Origin: Fibrobacter sp.
GTDB taxonomy: Bacteria > Fibrobacterota > Fibrobacteria > Fibrobacterales > Fibrobacteraceae
Direction: 5' to 3'
Assembly (NCBI GenBank): GCA_017965445.1
Contig: JAGCPZ010000009.1
Location: 1 to 64,000, forward strand
DNA length: 64,000 bases
Shown: positions 34,263 through 42,943 of the stretch, piece after piece
Layout: each line of letters begins with the position of its first letter
How positions within the stretch are numbered: position 1 is the first letter of the stretch
Program-made: the position numbers and the translations under genes
The notes under the pieces: model-generated
Seen by the model: only the letters and a program-made list of their open reading frames with translations
Databases searched by the model: none
Told to the model about the DNA's origin: nothing

Positions 34263-35085
34263 TTTTTTCTCCAACTTGTTTGCTCAATGGAAAGAGCTGT
34301 AAATTCAATCGATAAACTCGATTGTAGCTTTTCACGTTCGCTACAATCTCCGCAACTTTTTTGCGGAAGGCATCAAGTTCTGCAGCAAGGCGCTCGTAGG
34401 CTTCACGGTCAAGCCCCATCGTCATTCCGGAGATGTGGCGGTAATCGCGCGAATAACGTTCCAGAGAATCAGCCGCCAAATGCGCATACTGCTTTTGCAT
34501 ATTGACGACCGTCGCCGATACCACTTCGCGGGTACTCGAAACACCTTCGCTAGTTTGCACGTAATTTCCGCATTCATCTTTTTTCAAAAGCCCAAGCGAT
34601 TCCTGCAAGTCCAAGGATTCGCGGGCTTCGGCGGCAGAAATGGCGGGCACAAGTGCATGCCCCATTTCAAGAGGCGTTGCACCCTTCATAATCGGGGCAA
34701 GTTCCCGGAGCGCAGGGTTTGCCCACGACGAGAAATACGCAAACGACTTCGCTTCCAAAAATTCCACACGGTTTTCGCTAGCAATTTTCATCATCTTCTC
34801 AAAAGCAGCTTGACGGATTTCAGAGCGTGCGGAATCGCAAAATTCAACCATCGCCCGAAAATATTCGGCCTGTACACCAGACAAGTTCATCGCCGGCAAG
34901 ACCTTTTCAACAGCAACTTTTGAAAGTCGCGTTTTACCGTCGCAAACAAGCTTCAAAAACCCCGAAGACGAAAATCCCGCAAGTTTTGCAAATTCGCGCC
35001 ACGTAAATGCGGAACACTTTTTACGGCTTTCGTAAAAGTCTCGTATGTACGAGCGGTAATCTCTATATTCAAAAACAGATTTCAT
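34249..35085 (-). CDS. TIGR02147 (DUF4423)-type regulator-like protein
   Basis: Product of 278 residues matching the Fibrobacter-expanded TIGR02147 group. It starts VFEYRDYRSYIRDFYESRK, and then has a helix-turn-helix-like stretch (FTWREFAKLAGFSSSGFLKL, about 27-48). A mid block LGLLKKDECGNYVQTSEG resembles a winged helix, and the C-terminal helices include FRKKVAEIVANVK. The function is not established; a DNA-binding role is likely from the helix-turn-helix. It overlaps the start of a lipoprotein gene, so the pair is co-expressed and the regulator may control that unit. Confidence 0.85.
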   Translation of the reverse strand: MKSVFEYRDYRSYIRDFYESRKKCSAFTWREFAKLAGFSSSGFLKLVCDGKTRLSKVAVEKVLPAMNLSGVQAEYFRAMVEFCDSARSEIRQAAFEKMMKIASENRVEFLEAKSFAYFSSWANPALRELAPIMKGATPLEMGHALVPAISAAEARESLDLQESLGLLKKDECGNYVQTSEGVSSTREVVSATVVNMQKQYAHLAADSLERYSRDYRHISGMTMGLDREAYERLAAELDAFRKKVAEIVANVKSYNRVYRLNLQLFPLSKQVGEKNEKD

Positions 35086-35240
35086 AATTCTTAATCAGCT
35101 TTATCTGCTTTAAAAATAAAATTAATTCATGCAAAAATCAACACTAATGAAACAAAATTTGATATTTTCTTTAAATTTTAGCAATTTTATCAACAAATCA
35201 ATTATTTTTACACCAGTATAAGAAACACAATGTTTCATAT
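35086..35240. other. AT-rich upstream region of the TIGR02147 gene
   Basis: Strongly AT-rich leader between the dcuB terminator and the TIGR02147-type start. It must carry that unit's promoter; no convincing -35/-10 pair could be chosen by eye. No gene seen. Confidence 0.4.
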
Positions 35241-35273
35241 AAAAAATTCTCGCCCAGCATCGACTGAGGCGAG
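35241..35273 (-). terminator. Rho-independent terminator of dcuB
   Basis: On the minus strand CTCGCC and GGCGAG (35249-35254 with 35268-35273) form a stem followed by AATTTTTTAT. It lies about 30 bases after the dcuB stop. Confidence 0.7.
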
Positions 35274-35304
35274 GAAAAAGTGACGTCATTCCGAATTTAC
35301 GGCG

Positions 35305-36675
35305 CTAGTAGATCAGCTTTACAAGCAACGTTCCGACAATCGTCGAAACGATGACGCTTACCAAGCCCGGCCGCATAAAGCTGTGGTTCAGCAAGTACTT
35401 TCCGATGACGGTCGTGCCCGAACGGTCGAAGTTCACGGTCGCAATGTCGGACGGATAATTCGGGATGAAGAAGTAACCATAAACACTCGGGAGCACGCCC
35501 AACAGCACAGGGCCTTCGATATTGAGGCTGTACGCCAGCGGAAGCATCGCCACAACCACCGCCCCCTGCGAATTGATAAGCACGCTCACCGCAAAAAACG
35601 CAAACGCGATTGCCCACGGGTAATGCTGCACAATATCCTTGAGCCCGCCCTGCATCACGTCCATGTAATTTGCAAAGTAGGTATCGGCAAGCCACGCGAT
35701 ACCGTAAATGGCGACAACGGCGACCATACCGCTCTGCCACACGGCTCCCGCCACGGCCTTCTTGGGTTTCGCGTTGCAAAAAAGAATCATGAACGCCGCC
35801 GCCGAAATCATCACGATTTGGATGATAATGTTCATCGCCAGCGGTTTCATCTGCTCCACGCCATCGACAATCTTGCCCGTCGGAAACTGTGGACGAATAT
35901 CGTGCCCTGTAATCTGGCAAATGGAAAACAGCACAATCACGCCAAGAGCCGCAAGAAAGATATACACCGCATGTTTTGCCTCTTTCGGGACTTTTTTGTC
36001 AAGCACGGAAGCCGTACTCCCGAACATGTATTCCTTCATCTGCGGGTCCTTGAGGCGCGCCTGGAAAGCCGGGTCCTTATCGAGATCGAGCCCTCGCCTG
36101 TACGAAACAGCCGCTGCCGCCATAAGTCCGCAAATGCACGCCGGAATCGTAATTGCGATAACCTGCAAATTGTTGATGTCAAATCCGTTCTTGTTCGAGA
36201 TAATGACAAACGAAGCGACCGCCGCCGCAATCGGCGAACATGTAATGCCCACCTGCGAAGCGACCGAAGCTACGCCGCACGGGCGTTCCGGGCGTATTCC
36301 CTTCTTGAGGGAGATATCGCAAATAATCGGCATCAGTGTATAGACCACATGCCCTGTTCCCACGAGCACCGTCAAGAAGAACGTGCAAAGCGGAGCGAGG
36401 AACGTAATGTGGTCCGGATGCCGACGCAATAGGCGTTCTGCAACCTGGATAAGCCAATCCATACCGCCAGAGGCCTGCAAGATTCCCGCACAAGTCACGG
36501 CGGCAATGATGATGTAAATAACATCCGTAGGCGGGTTTCCCGGTTTCATGCCAAAGCCGAGCACCAGAATGGCAAGACCAATACCCGAAATAGCCCCAAG
36601 CGCAAGGCTCCCGTAACGCGAACCTACATAAAGCGCCAGAAGCACCACCAACAGCTGAATAATCATCAATGCCAT
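35305..36675 (-). CDS. dcuB: Anaerobic C4-dicarboxylate transporter (DcuA/DcuB family)
   Basis: Inner-membrane carrier of 456 residues with 10-12 membrane segments. Family hallmarks: GKPGNPP-type stretch (MKPGNPPTDVIYIIIAAVTC), ILQASGGMDWLIQVAERLLR, VGTGHVVYTLMPIICDISLK, IRPERPCGVASVASQVGI. DcuA/DcuB exchange fumarate, malate or aspartate for succinate under anaerobic growth. In a succinate-producing organism succinate efflux is the likely job. Whether A or B type cannot be fixed; the symbol is by nearest recollection. It has its own terminator and stands alone. Confidence 0.88.
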   Translation of the reverse strand: MALMIIQLLVVLLALYVGSRYGSLALGAISGIGLAILVLGFGMKPGNPPTDVIYIIIAAVTCAGILQASGGMDWLIQVAERLLRRHPDHITFLAPLCTFFLTVLVGTGHVVYTLMPIICDISLKKGIRPERPCGVASVASQVGITCSPIAAAVASFVIISNKNGFDINNLQVIAITIPACICGLMAAAAVSYRRGLDLDKDPAFQARLKDPQMKEYMFGSTASVLDKKVPKEAKHAVYIFLAALGVIVLFSICQITGHDIRPQFPTGKIVDGVEQMKPLAMNIIIQIVMISAAAFMILFCNAKPKKAVAGAVWQSGMVAVVAIYGIAWLADTYFANYMDVMQGGLKDIVQHYPWAIAFAFFAVSVLINSQGAVVVAMLPLAYSLNIEGPVLLGVLPSVYGYFFIPNYPSDIATVNFDRSGTTVIGKYLLNHSFMRPGLVSVIVSTIVGTLLVKLIY

Positions 36676-36937
36676 ATAATCTCCTTCGATGAAGTCTAAA
36701 TAAAAATATCCTAAAAATTTTCTTTTTTCAAAAAAAAATCTGCTATTGATTCATAAAAACAAAAAAATGCCCATATTTTCATCCATTACACAGCAAAAAA
36801 CAGATTAAAGGAGATGCCCGCTCGAAAGCGGGCATGAGACTCAAGACTTAATAAGAGATTGCTTCGGCACTTTGTGCCTCGCAATGACGAGTTCGGCGAT
36901 TTTCGCGTTTTTTTTCACAGCGATTATCGGCGATCTT
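36676..36937. repeat. Intergenic stretch with two palindromic elements
   Basis: Palindrome ATGCCCGCT/AGCGGGCAT at 36814-36835 is followed by GAG, a member of the ATGAC-type family. Next is ATTGCTTCGGCACTTTGTGC (36852-36871) running on to CTCGCAATGACG, a nested hairpin element. The part near dcuB is AT-rich and should hold its promoter. Confidence 0.7.
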
Positions 36938-37522
36938 TTACAGAACGCCCTTGCTGCTCGGAACGCCCTTCACGTTACGTGAAGGAGCCACAGCCATAGC
37001 CACGGCACGGGCAAACGCCTTGAAAATGGATTCCAGGCAATGATGGTTGTCGTTGCCATAGAACAATTCCACATGCAAGTTCATGCGGGCATTTTCGCAG
37101 AGGCTCTTGAAGAAATGTTCAAACATGCTGGCTTCGATTTCGCCGGCCGTCGCACCCGGGAGTTTGACGTTCCAGACGAAGCCGATGCGGTTGCTAAAGT
37201 CGATGCACACGCGGGAAAGCGCCTCGTCCATAGGAACAAAGTAAAAGCCGTAACGTTCGATACCCTTCTTGTCGCCAAGGCATTCAACGAGCGCCTGGCC
37301 GAGCACAATCGCGATATCTTCCATGCTGTGGTGCATATCGACTTCGACATCGCCCTTGCAAGTCAAATCCAGGTGGAACCCACCGTGGACTTGGAACAAG
37401 TTCAGCATGTGATCCAAGAAACCCGAGCCCGAATTGATTTTACCCCTAGAGGCATCGTCCAAATTCAGGAACAGTTCAATATCGGTTTCACTTGTCTTGC
37501 GAGAAATCTTAGAAGAACGCAT
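36938..37522 (-). CDS. hisB: Imidazoleglycerol-phosphate dehydratase
   Basis: Sixth step of histidine synthesis. The 194-residue product is the monofunctional form. Metal-site motifs: SGSGFLDHMLNLFQVHGG, DMHHSMEDIAIVLGQAL, and EHFFKSLCENARMNLHVELF followed by GNDNHHCLESIFKAFARA. No other his genes are beside it. It starts eleven bases after the RodZ-like gene. Confidence 0.95.
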   Translation of the reverse strand: MRSSKISRKTSETDIELFLNLDDASRGKINSGSGFLDHMLNLFQVHGGFHLDLTCKGDVEVDMHHSMEDIAIVLGQALVECLGDKKGIERYGFYFVPMDEALSRVCIDFSNRIGFVWNVKLPGATAGEIEASMFEHFFKSLCENARMNLHVELFYGNDNHHCLESIFKAFARAVAMAVAPSRNVKGVPSSKGVL

Positions 37523-37533
37523 TTCAAGCCTCC

Positions 37534-38481
37534 TTAACGAAGAACACGACCGTCATACACACTGAACCGAGCCACACGGCCAAACTTCGGCTGCGGAATC
37601 GGAGTTTCAACTCCGTTCAAGAACATCTTGCCAATGGCGCGCGGTTCACCGATAACAATGTACAACGTACCTGACGCCGTATAGACGAGCTTGTTATCGA
37701 CAGTCGCGATATTCGCTTCCTTTACAAATTCGTCATCGTCTTCGTCGCGCTTGATGCCGACCCAAGAACGCATCTCGCCAGAACCGACGAGTTCAATTTT
37801 CGTGCGGCCATTATCCGAGACCGGCCCAGTAGGAGCCTTGACGGTATCTTTCTTGGAATCAGAAGAGATAAATATCGTTGCCGAAGCCGGAAGATTTTCC
37901 GCTTTTTTCACGGCCTTATCGACATCGGCCTGCGTCACCGTCTCGTTCTTTTCATCCTTGATGGAATCAACAGGAACGGCCTCAGCGCCATCCGGCATGT
38001 CCTGGACCAATTCCGAAGAATCTTCAGGCGCAACCACCGCCGGAGGATTGGCGTTTCCACCGGCAGACGCATTTTCCTTAGTCACAAAGTGGAACCCGAC
38101 CACAAAAAGAATCGCAATTATCACGATAGCTATTGGCACAGCCTTGCTACGCGGTTTGGCTTCTTCTTCTGCAATAGGGGCGATATGCTGAATCGGCTCG
38201 GCATCGCGCAGTGCAAAATGGGAACCGATTTCATCGCTATAAATTTTCAGGACAGCCTTGGGATCCAGGCCCAACTTGACACTGATGGAATTCAAGTAGC
38301 TACGGACATACGCTTCCACGGGGAGAGATTTCCAATCACTCGCCTCGATAAAACGGAGCATCTTCAGCGAAATTTTCGTACGTTCCGCAAGATCTTCTAT
38401 CGAAAGCCCTTGAGATTCACGAACGCGGACCAAAAAGTCGCCGAGTCGTTCGTTAGGATTTTTCTCATTTACCTGAACCAT
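37534..38481 (-). CDS. RodZ-like helix-turn-helix membrane protein
   Basis: Product of 315 residues with the RodZ plan. An N-terminal cytoplasmic helix-turn-helix (about 12-72: GLSIEDLAERTKISLKMLRF, then LPVEAYVRSYLNSIS) is followed by one membrane helix (about 114-133), a low-complexity linker, and a C-terminal DUF4115-like periplasmic domain (SWVGIKRDEDDDEF, LYIVIGEPRAIGKMFLNGVE). RodZ links MreB filaments to the wall-synthesis machine and sets rod shape. It lies between maf and hisB with short gaps, probably one transcript. Confidence 0.85.
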   Translation of the reverse strand: MVQVNEKNPNERLGDFLVRVRESQGLSIEDLAERTKISLKMLRFIEASDWKSLPVEAYVRSYLNSISVKLGLDPKAVLKIYSDEIGSHFALRDAEPIQHIAPIAEEEAKPRSKAVPIAIVIIAILFVVGFHFVTKENASAGGNANPPAVVAPEDSSELVQDMPDGAEAVPVDSIKDEKNETVTQADVDKAVKKAENLPASATIFISSDSKKDTVKAPTGPVSDNGRTKIELVGSGEMRSWVGIKRDEDDDEFVKEANIATVDNKLVYTASGTLYIVIGEPRAIGKMFLNGVETPIPQPKFGRVARFSVYDGRVLR

Positions 38482-38484
38482 TTA

Positions 38485-39057
38485 TCACACCTTAACTTGT
38501 AATCCATCCAACATTTCCAGCGTACGTGCAACGGGCAATCCGACCACATTGTAGTAACATCCGTTGATGGACTTGATCAGGCGCGCACCATTCGTTTGAA
38601 TGCCGTAGGCACCTGCCTTATCCATCGGGTCTTTAGAATTTACATAATCTTCAAGTTCCTGTAAGGAACAGTTTCTAAAAATGACCTCTGTTTTCTCCTC
38701 GGACGCACAAAGAATCTCCCCTGCACGCGCAATCGCGACACCGGTAATCACCCAATGACTCCGATTGTTTAATTTATTGAGCATATCAAGGGCGTCCACC
38801 TCGGATTTCGGCTTACCAAGAGGCTTACCGTCCAAAAAGACGAGCGTATCAAAACCGAGTACAAACGCGTCGCGCTCCTGGCGGGATACAGACAAAGCCT
38901 TGATGCAGGCGTTTTCACGGGGAAAGTCCAGCGGATTCGTACTCGTAGGCTTTTCGTCTTCGCCCGAGACGACCACGCGGAAGTTGACTCCCAACTGTTT
39001 CAAGATTTCGGAACGGCGCGGTGAACCGCTAGCAAGGATTATTTGGTCTTTAGTCAT
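38485..39057 (-). CDS. maf: Maf-family nucleoside triphosphate pyrophosphatase
   Basis: Product of 190 residues. Maf proteins hydrolyse dTTP, UTP or modified pyrimidine nucleotides, clearing non-canonical ones. Hallmarks: ILASGSPRRSEILKQLG, the catalytic-type GFDTLVFLDGKPLGKP, and DPMDKAGAYGIQTNGA. Ends with YYNVVGLPVARTLEML. It starts the maf-rodZ-hisB run. Confidence 0.94.
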   Translation of the reverse strand: MTKDQIILASGSPRRSEILKQLGVNFRVVVSGEDEKPTSTNPLDFPRENACIKALSVSRQERDAFVLGFDTLVFLDGKPLGKPKSEVDALDMLNKLNNRSHWVITGVAIARAGEILCASEEKTEVIFRNCSLQELEDYVNSKDPMDKAGAYGIQTNGARLIKSINGCYYNVVGLPVARTLEMLDGLQVKV

Positions 39058-39392
39058 TGGTTGTTTTTAGGTTATAGGTTTTAGGTCGTAGGGATTAGGT
39101 CGCTGCGCTTTGAGCTATGGGGTCGGCACGTTGAGCCTCTGAGGTCGCTTCGCTTGGGCTATGGGGTCGGAGCTGAAGCTCCTCTGGGCTCGCTCCGCTT
39201 TGGGCACGCTCGTAAATTCGCTCTGAGGTAGCCTTGCTTTGCAAGGCTTTGGGCAATCGCCCATACCCCAGAGGGCCACAGGCCCGTGCTCATAGCTCAT
39301 AGCCCAAAGGGAGCCGCAGGCGACCGCGCCCATTCCCCACAACCTCTCTCGTCTTTCGTCTCCAGGCTCGAAGAGCCGTTCTATCGTCTAAT
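39058..39392. repeat. Gene-free stretch of degenerate heptads and GC-rich micro-palindromes
   Basis: From 39064 the sequence runs in sevens: TTTTTAG, GTTATAG, GTTTTAG, GTCGTAG, GGATTAG, GTCGCTG, CGCTTTG, AGCTATG, GGGTCGG (to 39126). Later blocks such as GGGCTATGGGGTCGG, CTTTGCAAGGCTTTGGGC, GGCCACAGGCC and GCTCATA GCTCATA GCCCAAA (39288-39308) continue the style. It lies between the lptD stop and the maf start. An open frame of 75 codons here is a by-product of the repeats, and no gene is supported. Confidence 0.75.
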
Positions 39393-41873
39393 TTAATCAT
39401 AATACTTCGTGTCGGTGCTGCCTGCGTTCAGCTTGATATCCGGCAAGTCGCGCACATACACAGAGAAACTCCAACCAGCGGCAGGGCCCGTCGGCGTCCA
39501 AGTGAAATCGAGTTGCCAGCAATGCAACACACGCTTGAACGTAAATTCATGCGAGACAAACTTGCCCTCGTTATAATCGTAACGGGTGCTATAGGAAACA
39601 TCCCAGTTGATTGTCGGCTGGAACGACGCAGAAATTCCTGTCGAGTGGGAGATGTTGTCTTTGAACAAATTCTTTGCCACGCGCGTACTGCTGAACGAAT
39701 AACGGTAATCCAGGCTCAGGTTCCATTTCAGCATTTCGTATTTTTCCATCTGCGACGGAAGCCCGCCATTAAACGAACCGCTCCAGTAAAAATGCTTTGA
39801 AAGTTCATAGCCCCAGTACGTGAGTTCCGGGAATTTTACTTTATTCGGAGTTGATGTGTACTTATGATAAAAGCTGTGGCGGGTATTGATGGTAAACATG
39901 TAATCTTGTAAAATCTGGAATCCAAACGACGAGGAAATATCCGAGAAGTTGAGCGAGTCCGCAGCGAAGTTGTACGAGAAACTATGCCTTGTCGTGAGCA
40001 AACGGCGTGTACCGTACTGGTCTTCGGCCATTTTTGCTTTCTTTGTCGAATCACCCCGGGTCGTATCGACATGGCCGGCCACCTTGAGGTACTTGATGTC
40101 AAAGTCGTTACTCAGGCTAAAACCGATAGTCTGTTGTTTTTGCTGATACGGATACTGCCCCAAGAACGGATGCGGGGCAAACGTCTTGACGGTATCGATT
40201 TCTGGCGCATACGTGTAAGAAACGCTCGGCGACAGCACATGGCGAATACCTGTGAAACGCCCGATTTCTGGGACCCAGATACCGTAGAGTTTTGTATCGG
40301 CGGTCAAGCTGTAGCTATGATTGTAAGCCACATCGCCATACGAGCCCTCCCCCGGATTGAAGCTCATGTATCGTTTTCGTTTGTACAAGGAATCGTTCGG
40401 ATTACGCCAAGACGTACCCGTCCAATATCCCGAGAACGTCGCCCGCGGCGTGATGTTGATGACATTGAAAAGTCTTCCCGAATAGTCGATGGAATAAGTT
40501 CCCGCATACCCTACATAATGCGCCGTTGTATCTTCATCCTGCAATTCGTCCCTATCACGCCGCATGTGGTAATTAAATCTATTCGTAAAGCTGTAGTTGA
40601 ACTTTTCGAGGAACGACTGGAACGAACCATCCTCTGCGGCAACTTCGCCTTCATCCAGTTCGAAGCTGAAAAGATTTCCGCTCATTCGGAACTGGATATC
40701 GGGCAAGTCGCGTTCAAGCATTCCGGTCGTCAAGTTGTGGCTCTGTGATACCTTGACCGTCAAGCTCTTATTATTGCCGAACTTTCCGGAATACGCAAGA
40801 GACGCATTGGCCTGCTGGTTCAAAATCGTACTTGCTTCCAAGGAATTTTTCTTACGGACATCCGTGCTACTGACAAATGAGCCCTGACCGCTCAACGTGT
40901 GCCTAGCATCGGGGGTCAAGTTCTGGTTGTGCAAGAACGAAATATCGTAGCCACTGCGGCTAAAGTCAAATTCCTGCAAATAGCTCGTGTACCGCAGGTA
41001 GCCATCTAGCAGATAGCGTTTTTTGTAGCGGATTTCGCCCGATAGCGTCGAACGTTCAAAACGGCCCTCTTCACCTTCGATAATGTCGCCCGAAATCGTC
41101 GCATCCCAGTAATCGTTCGCGGCGTAGTAGAATCCGATGTTGCGCAAATAGAAGCCCTGCTTCTGGTCACCACCGAACTTGGGAGTCAAAAGGCCCGACT
41201 TGCGACCGCTCTTGAGCGGAGCCACAATCATCGGAAGAACCGCCACCGGCACGTCGGCAATGTTGAGCACCACGGGCCTTGCTGTAATCGTCTCCTTGGG
41301 TTTCACCACCATGCGGCGCCCGTAAAAATAGAAGTGCTGGTGCGTCGTATCGTTACACGTACTGAAATCGCCTCGAGCAATCTGGATTCGCGTATCCGGC
41401 AAACGGCGGACTTCCATGCCGTTCAGTTGCTGGTTGTCCTGGAACGTCGTCGCGTAATAGACCTCGCCTATTTTAGACTTGAGGTTGTACTTGAGGCGCA
41501 TTCCCGACAACGACGGGTTCTTGGTCTCGCGAAGCACGGGGTTCCCAGACGCCGCCAGAATTTGGTTCTTCTGGTCCATCCAAATCGTGTCCGATTCTAG
41601 CGTCGCGGTACGGTACTTGAGTTGCGCCGACTTGTTCAAGTTGAACGTCGATGTTTCCACGTCATAGACCAAATCGACCGCTCGGTATTCAATCGTATCC
41701 ACTCCGGTCGTATCGTTCATCCAATCCACTTCCGTCGTATCTTCTTCGACCTGGACGCGCTCTTCGAGTTCAAAGCGGGTCATCTCCTCGCCATAGGAGC
41801 AAGGAGCAAAGACCGCAGTCAACAAAAACACAAAAACGGCCCACAGCAAACGATGGGTTTTGGATAAAATCAC
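39393..41873 (-). CDS. lptD: LptD-like LPS-assembly outer-membrane protein
   Basis: Product of 826 residues. LptD places lipopolysaccharide into the outer leaflet. After the signal peptide (SKTHRLLWAVFVFLLTAVFA) comes an OstA-like beta-jellyroll region (about 55-200: VDLVYDVETSTFNLNKSAQL, RTATLESDTIWMDQ, MRLKYNLKSKIGEVYYATTF). A long barrel follows (GRKSGLLTPKFGGDQKQGFY onward). The start is uncertain: GTG at 41873 gives a good signal peptide and leaves room for a promoter, while an ATG at 41921 has no ribosome binding site and sits next to a palindromic repeat. Agrees with kdsB in showing an LPS envelope. Confidence 0.85.
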   Translation of the reverse strand: MILSKTHRLLWAVFVFLLTAVFAPCSYGEEMTRFELEERVQVEEDTTEVDWMNDTTGVDTIEYRAVDLVYDVETSTFNLNKSAQLKYRTATLESDTIWMDQKNQILAASGNPVLRETKNPSLSGMRLKYNLKSKIGEVYYATTFQDNQQLNGMEVRRLPDTRIQIARGDFSTCNDTTHQHFYFYGRRMVVKPKETITARPVVLNIADVPVAVLPMIVAPLKSGRKSGLLTPKFGGDQKQGFYLRNIGFYYAANDYWDATISGDIIEGEEGRFERSTLSGEIRYKKRYLLDGYLRYTSYLQEFDFSRSGYDISFLHNQNLTPDARHTLSGQGSFVSSTDVRKKNSLEASTILNQQANASLAYSGKFGNNKSLTVKVSQSHNLTTGMLERDLPDIQFRMSGNLFSFELDEGEVAAEDGSFQSFLEKFNYSFTNRFNYHMRRDRDELQDEDTTAHYVGYAGTYSIDYSGRLFNVINITPRATFSGYWTGTSWRNPNDSLYKRKRYMSFNPGEGSYGDVAYNHSYSLTADTKLYGIWVPEIGRFTGIRHVLSPSVSYTYAPEIDTVKTFAPHPFLGQYPYQQKQQTIGFSLSNDFDIKYLKVAGHVDTTRGDSTKKAKMAEDQYGTRRLLTTRHSFSYNFAADSLNFSDISSSFGFQILQDYMFTINTRHSFYHKYTSTPNKVKFPELTYWGYELSKHFYWSGSFNGGLPSQMEKYEMLKWNLSLDYRYSFSSTRVAKNLFKDNISHSTGISASFQPTINWDVSYSTRYDYNEGKFVSHEFTFKRVLHCWQLDFTWTPTGPAAGWSFSVYVRDLPDIKLNAGSTDTKYYD

Positions 41874-41930
41874 GGTTCCACAAGATAGAAAAATATGAAA
41901 ACGAGAAAAAAATATTCTCATAAAAAAGAC

Positions 41931-41956
41931 GACCCCGACACAATGGCCGGGGCGAC
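41931..41956. repeat. Palindromic repeat upstream of lptD
   Basis: GACCCCGACACAATGGCCGG then GGCGAC, a degenerate member of the CCCCGG...CCGGGG family. It lies between the PDZ gene stop and the lptD start. Confidence 0.55.
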
Positions 41957-41984
41957 ATATTCAAAATAATTACAAATGGGGGAA

Positions 41985-42794
41985 TTACTTAAGCACGGCG
42001 TTCATGCCACTCACGCTGCCATTGTGGTCAATGGAAATCACGTAGCGACCGCTCGGAAGCTTGGAACCGTCCCAGGCAAGCGTATTCACACCGGCCATGG
42101 CGTTATCGAGATTCAACGTGGTCACCTGTTCGCCATCGGCGTTCAGGATGGTAATGGTTGCACGGCCCGTAGATTTGAGCGTGAACGAAATAGCCTTGCG
42201 GTTGAAAAGGCGGAGGCTTGCGTCGCCTGTGCGGACAGCGGTCGGCTTCGAAATCTTCGGAGCGGACTTTGCCTTTTCAATATAAATTCCATTGACATCA
42301 GCCGATGCAACAGAAACATCGTTCTTGATGAGGTTTCCGTGACGGAGCACAGCTACGAGCTGCTTTTCGTTTTCGGTAGCGCTGGCAAACGTTTCGAGTT
42401 CCTGCACGTTCACGCGTTCCTTGTCACCGTACCAGTTCTTGACGGCCTTGTTGTCCAAATCCTTCACCGTAATCTGAGCACGACGGACAATAGCGGAATA
42501 CGTTTCGCCATTGCTCATGTACGTGATTTCGAGCGGCTTGTTGACCTGGCCACGAAGTTTAGCCTTGGAAAATTCAATGTCCTGACCCTTGAGGCTCACA
42601 CCATCGACAGCGGTAATGATATCACCGGCCTGGATGTTTGTTTCTGCAGCCGGAGTGCCCGGAATGACTTCAGCCACGTGGACGCCCTCTTTCACCTGAT
42701 AAATGGTGATACCGACACCACCAAAAGATTCGTCAGCCATAAGCGGAGCAGTCATCATCGCAGCAATCAAAGAAGCCTTAACAAAATTATTCAT
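41985..42794 (-). CDS. Exported PDZ-domain protein with C-terminal sorting-like domain
   Basis: Product of 269 residues; signal peptide about 1-20 (MNNFVKASLIAAMMTAPLMA). A PDZ domain lies at about 24-105 (VHVAEVIPGTPAAETNIQAG, DIITAVDGVSLKGQDI). A middle region of unknown type follows, then a C-terminal FlgD/Por-sorting-like Ig segment (ATITILNADGEQVTTLNL, LAWDGSKLPSGRYVISID). No protease domain is present, so it is a binding protein rather than a DegP-type enzyme. ATG at 42794 follows AAGGAGA; open codons upstream lack a site. Confidence 0.82.
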   Translation of the reverse strand: MNNFVKASLIAAMMTAPLMADESFGGVGITIYQVKEGVHVAEVIPGTPAAETNIQAGDIITAVDGVSLKGQDIEFSKAKLRGQVNKPLEITYMSNGETYSAIVRRAQITVKDLDNKAVKNWYGDKERVNVQELETFASATENEKQLVAVLRHGNLIKNDVSVASADVNGIYIEKAKSAPKISKPTAVRTGDASLRLFNRKAISFTLKSTGRATITILNADGEQVTTLNLDNAMAGVNTLAWDGSKLPSGRYVISIDHNGSVSGMNAVLK

Positions 42795-42943
42795 GATATT
42801 CTCCTTAAATTTCTTCCTTAATATATAATAAAAAGTTGTTATTTCAAACAGATTCAAGCCAAAAATATATGGAATATAACGGTAAAAATCCCCTTCAATG
42901 CAACGGACGGGCGCATAAGCGGTCCGTTTCGGCTAGTACAAAC

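Noticed and set aside
35383-36432. Plus-strand open frame of 349 codons opposite dcuB
   Set aside because: His/Arg-rich antisense of membrane helices; no independent support.
39115-39342. Open frame of 75 codons on the minus strand
   Set aside because: Its sequence is wholly composed of degenerate heptads and micro-palindromes; the product is repetitive with no signal or family and there is no ribosome binding site.
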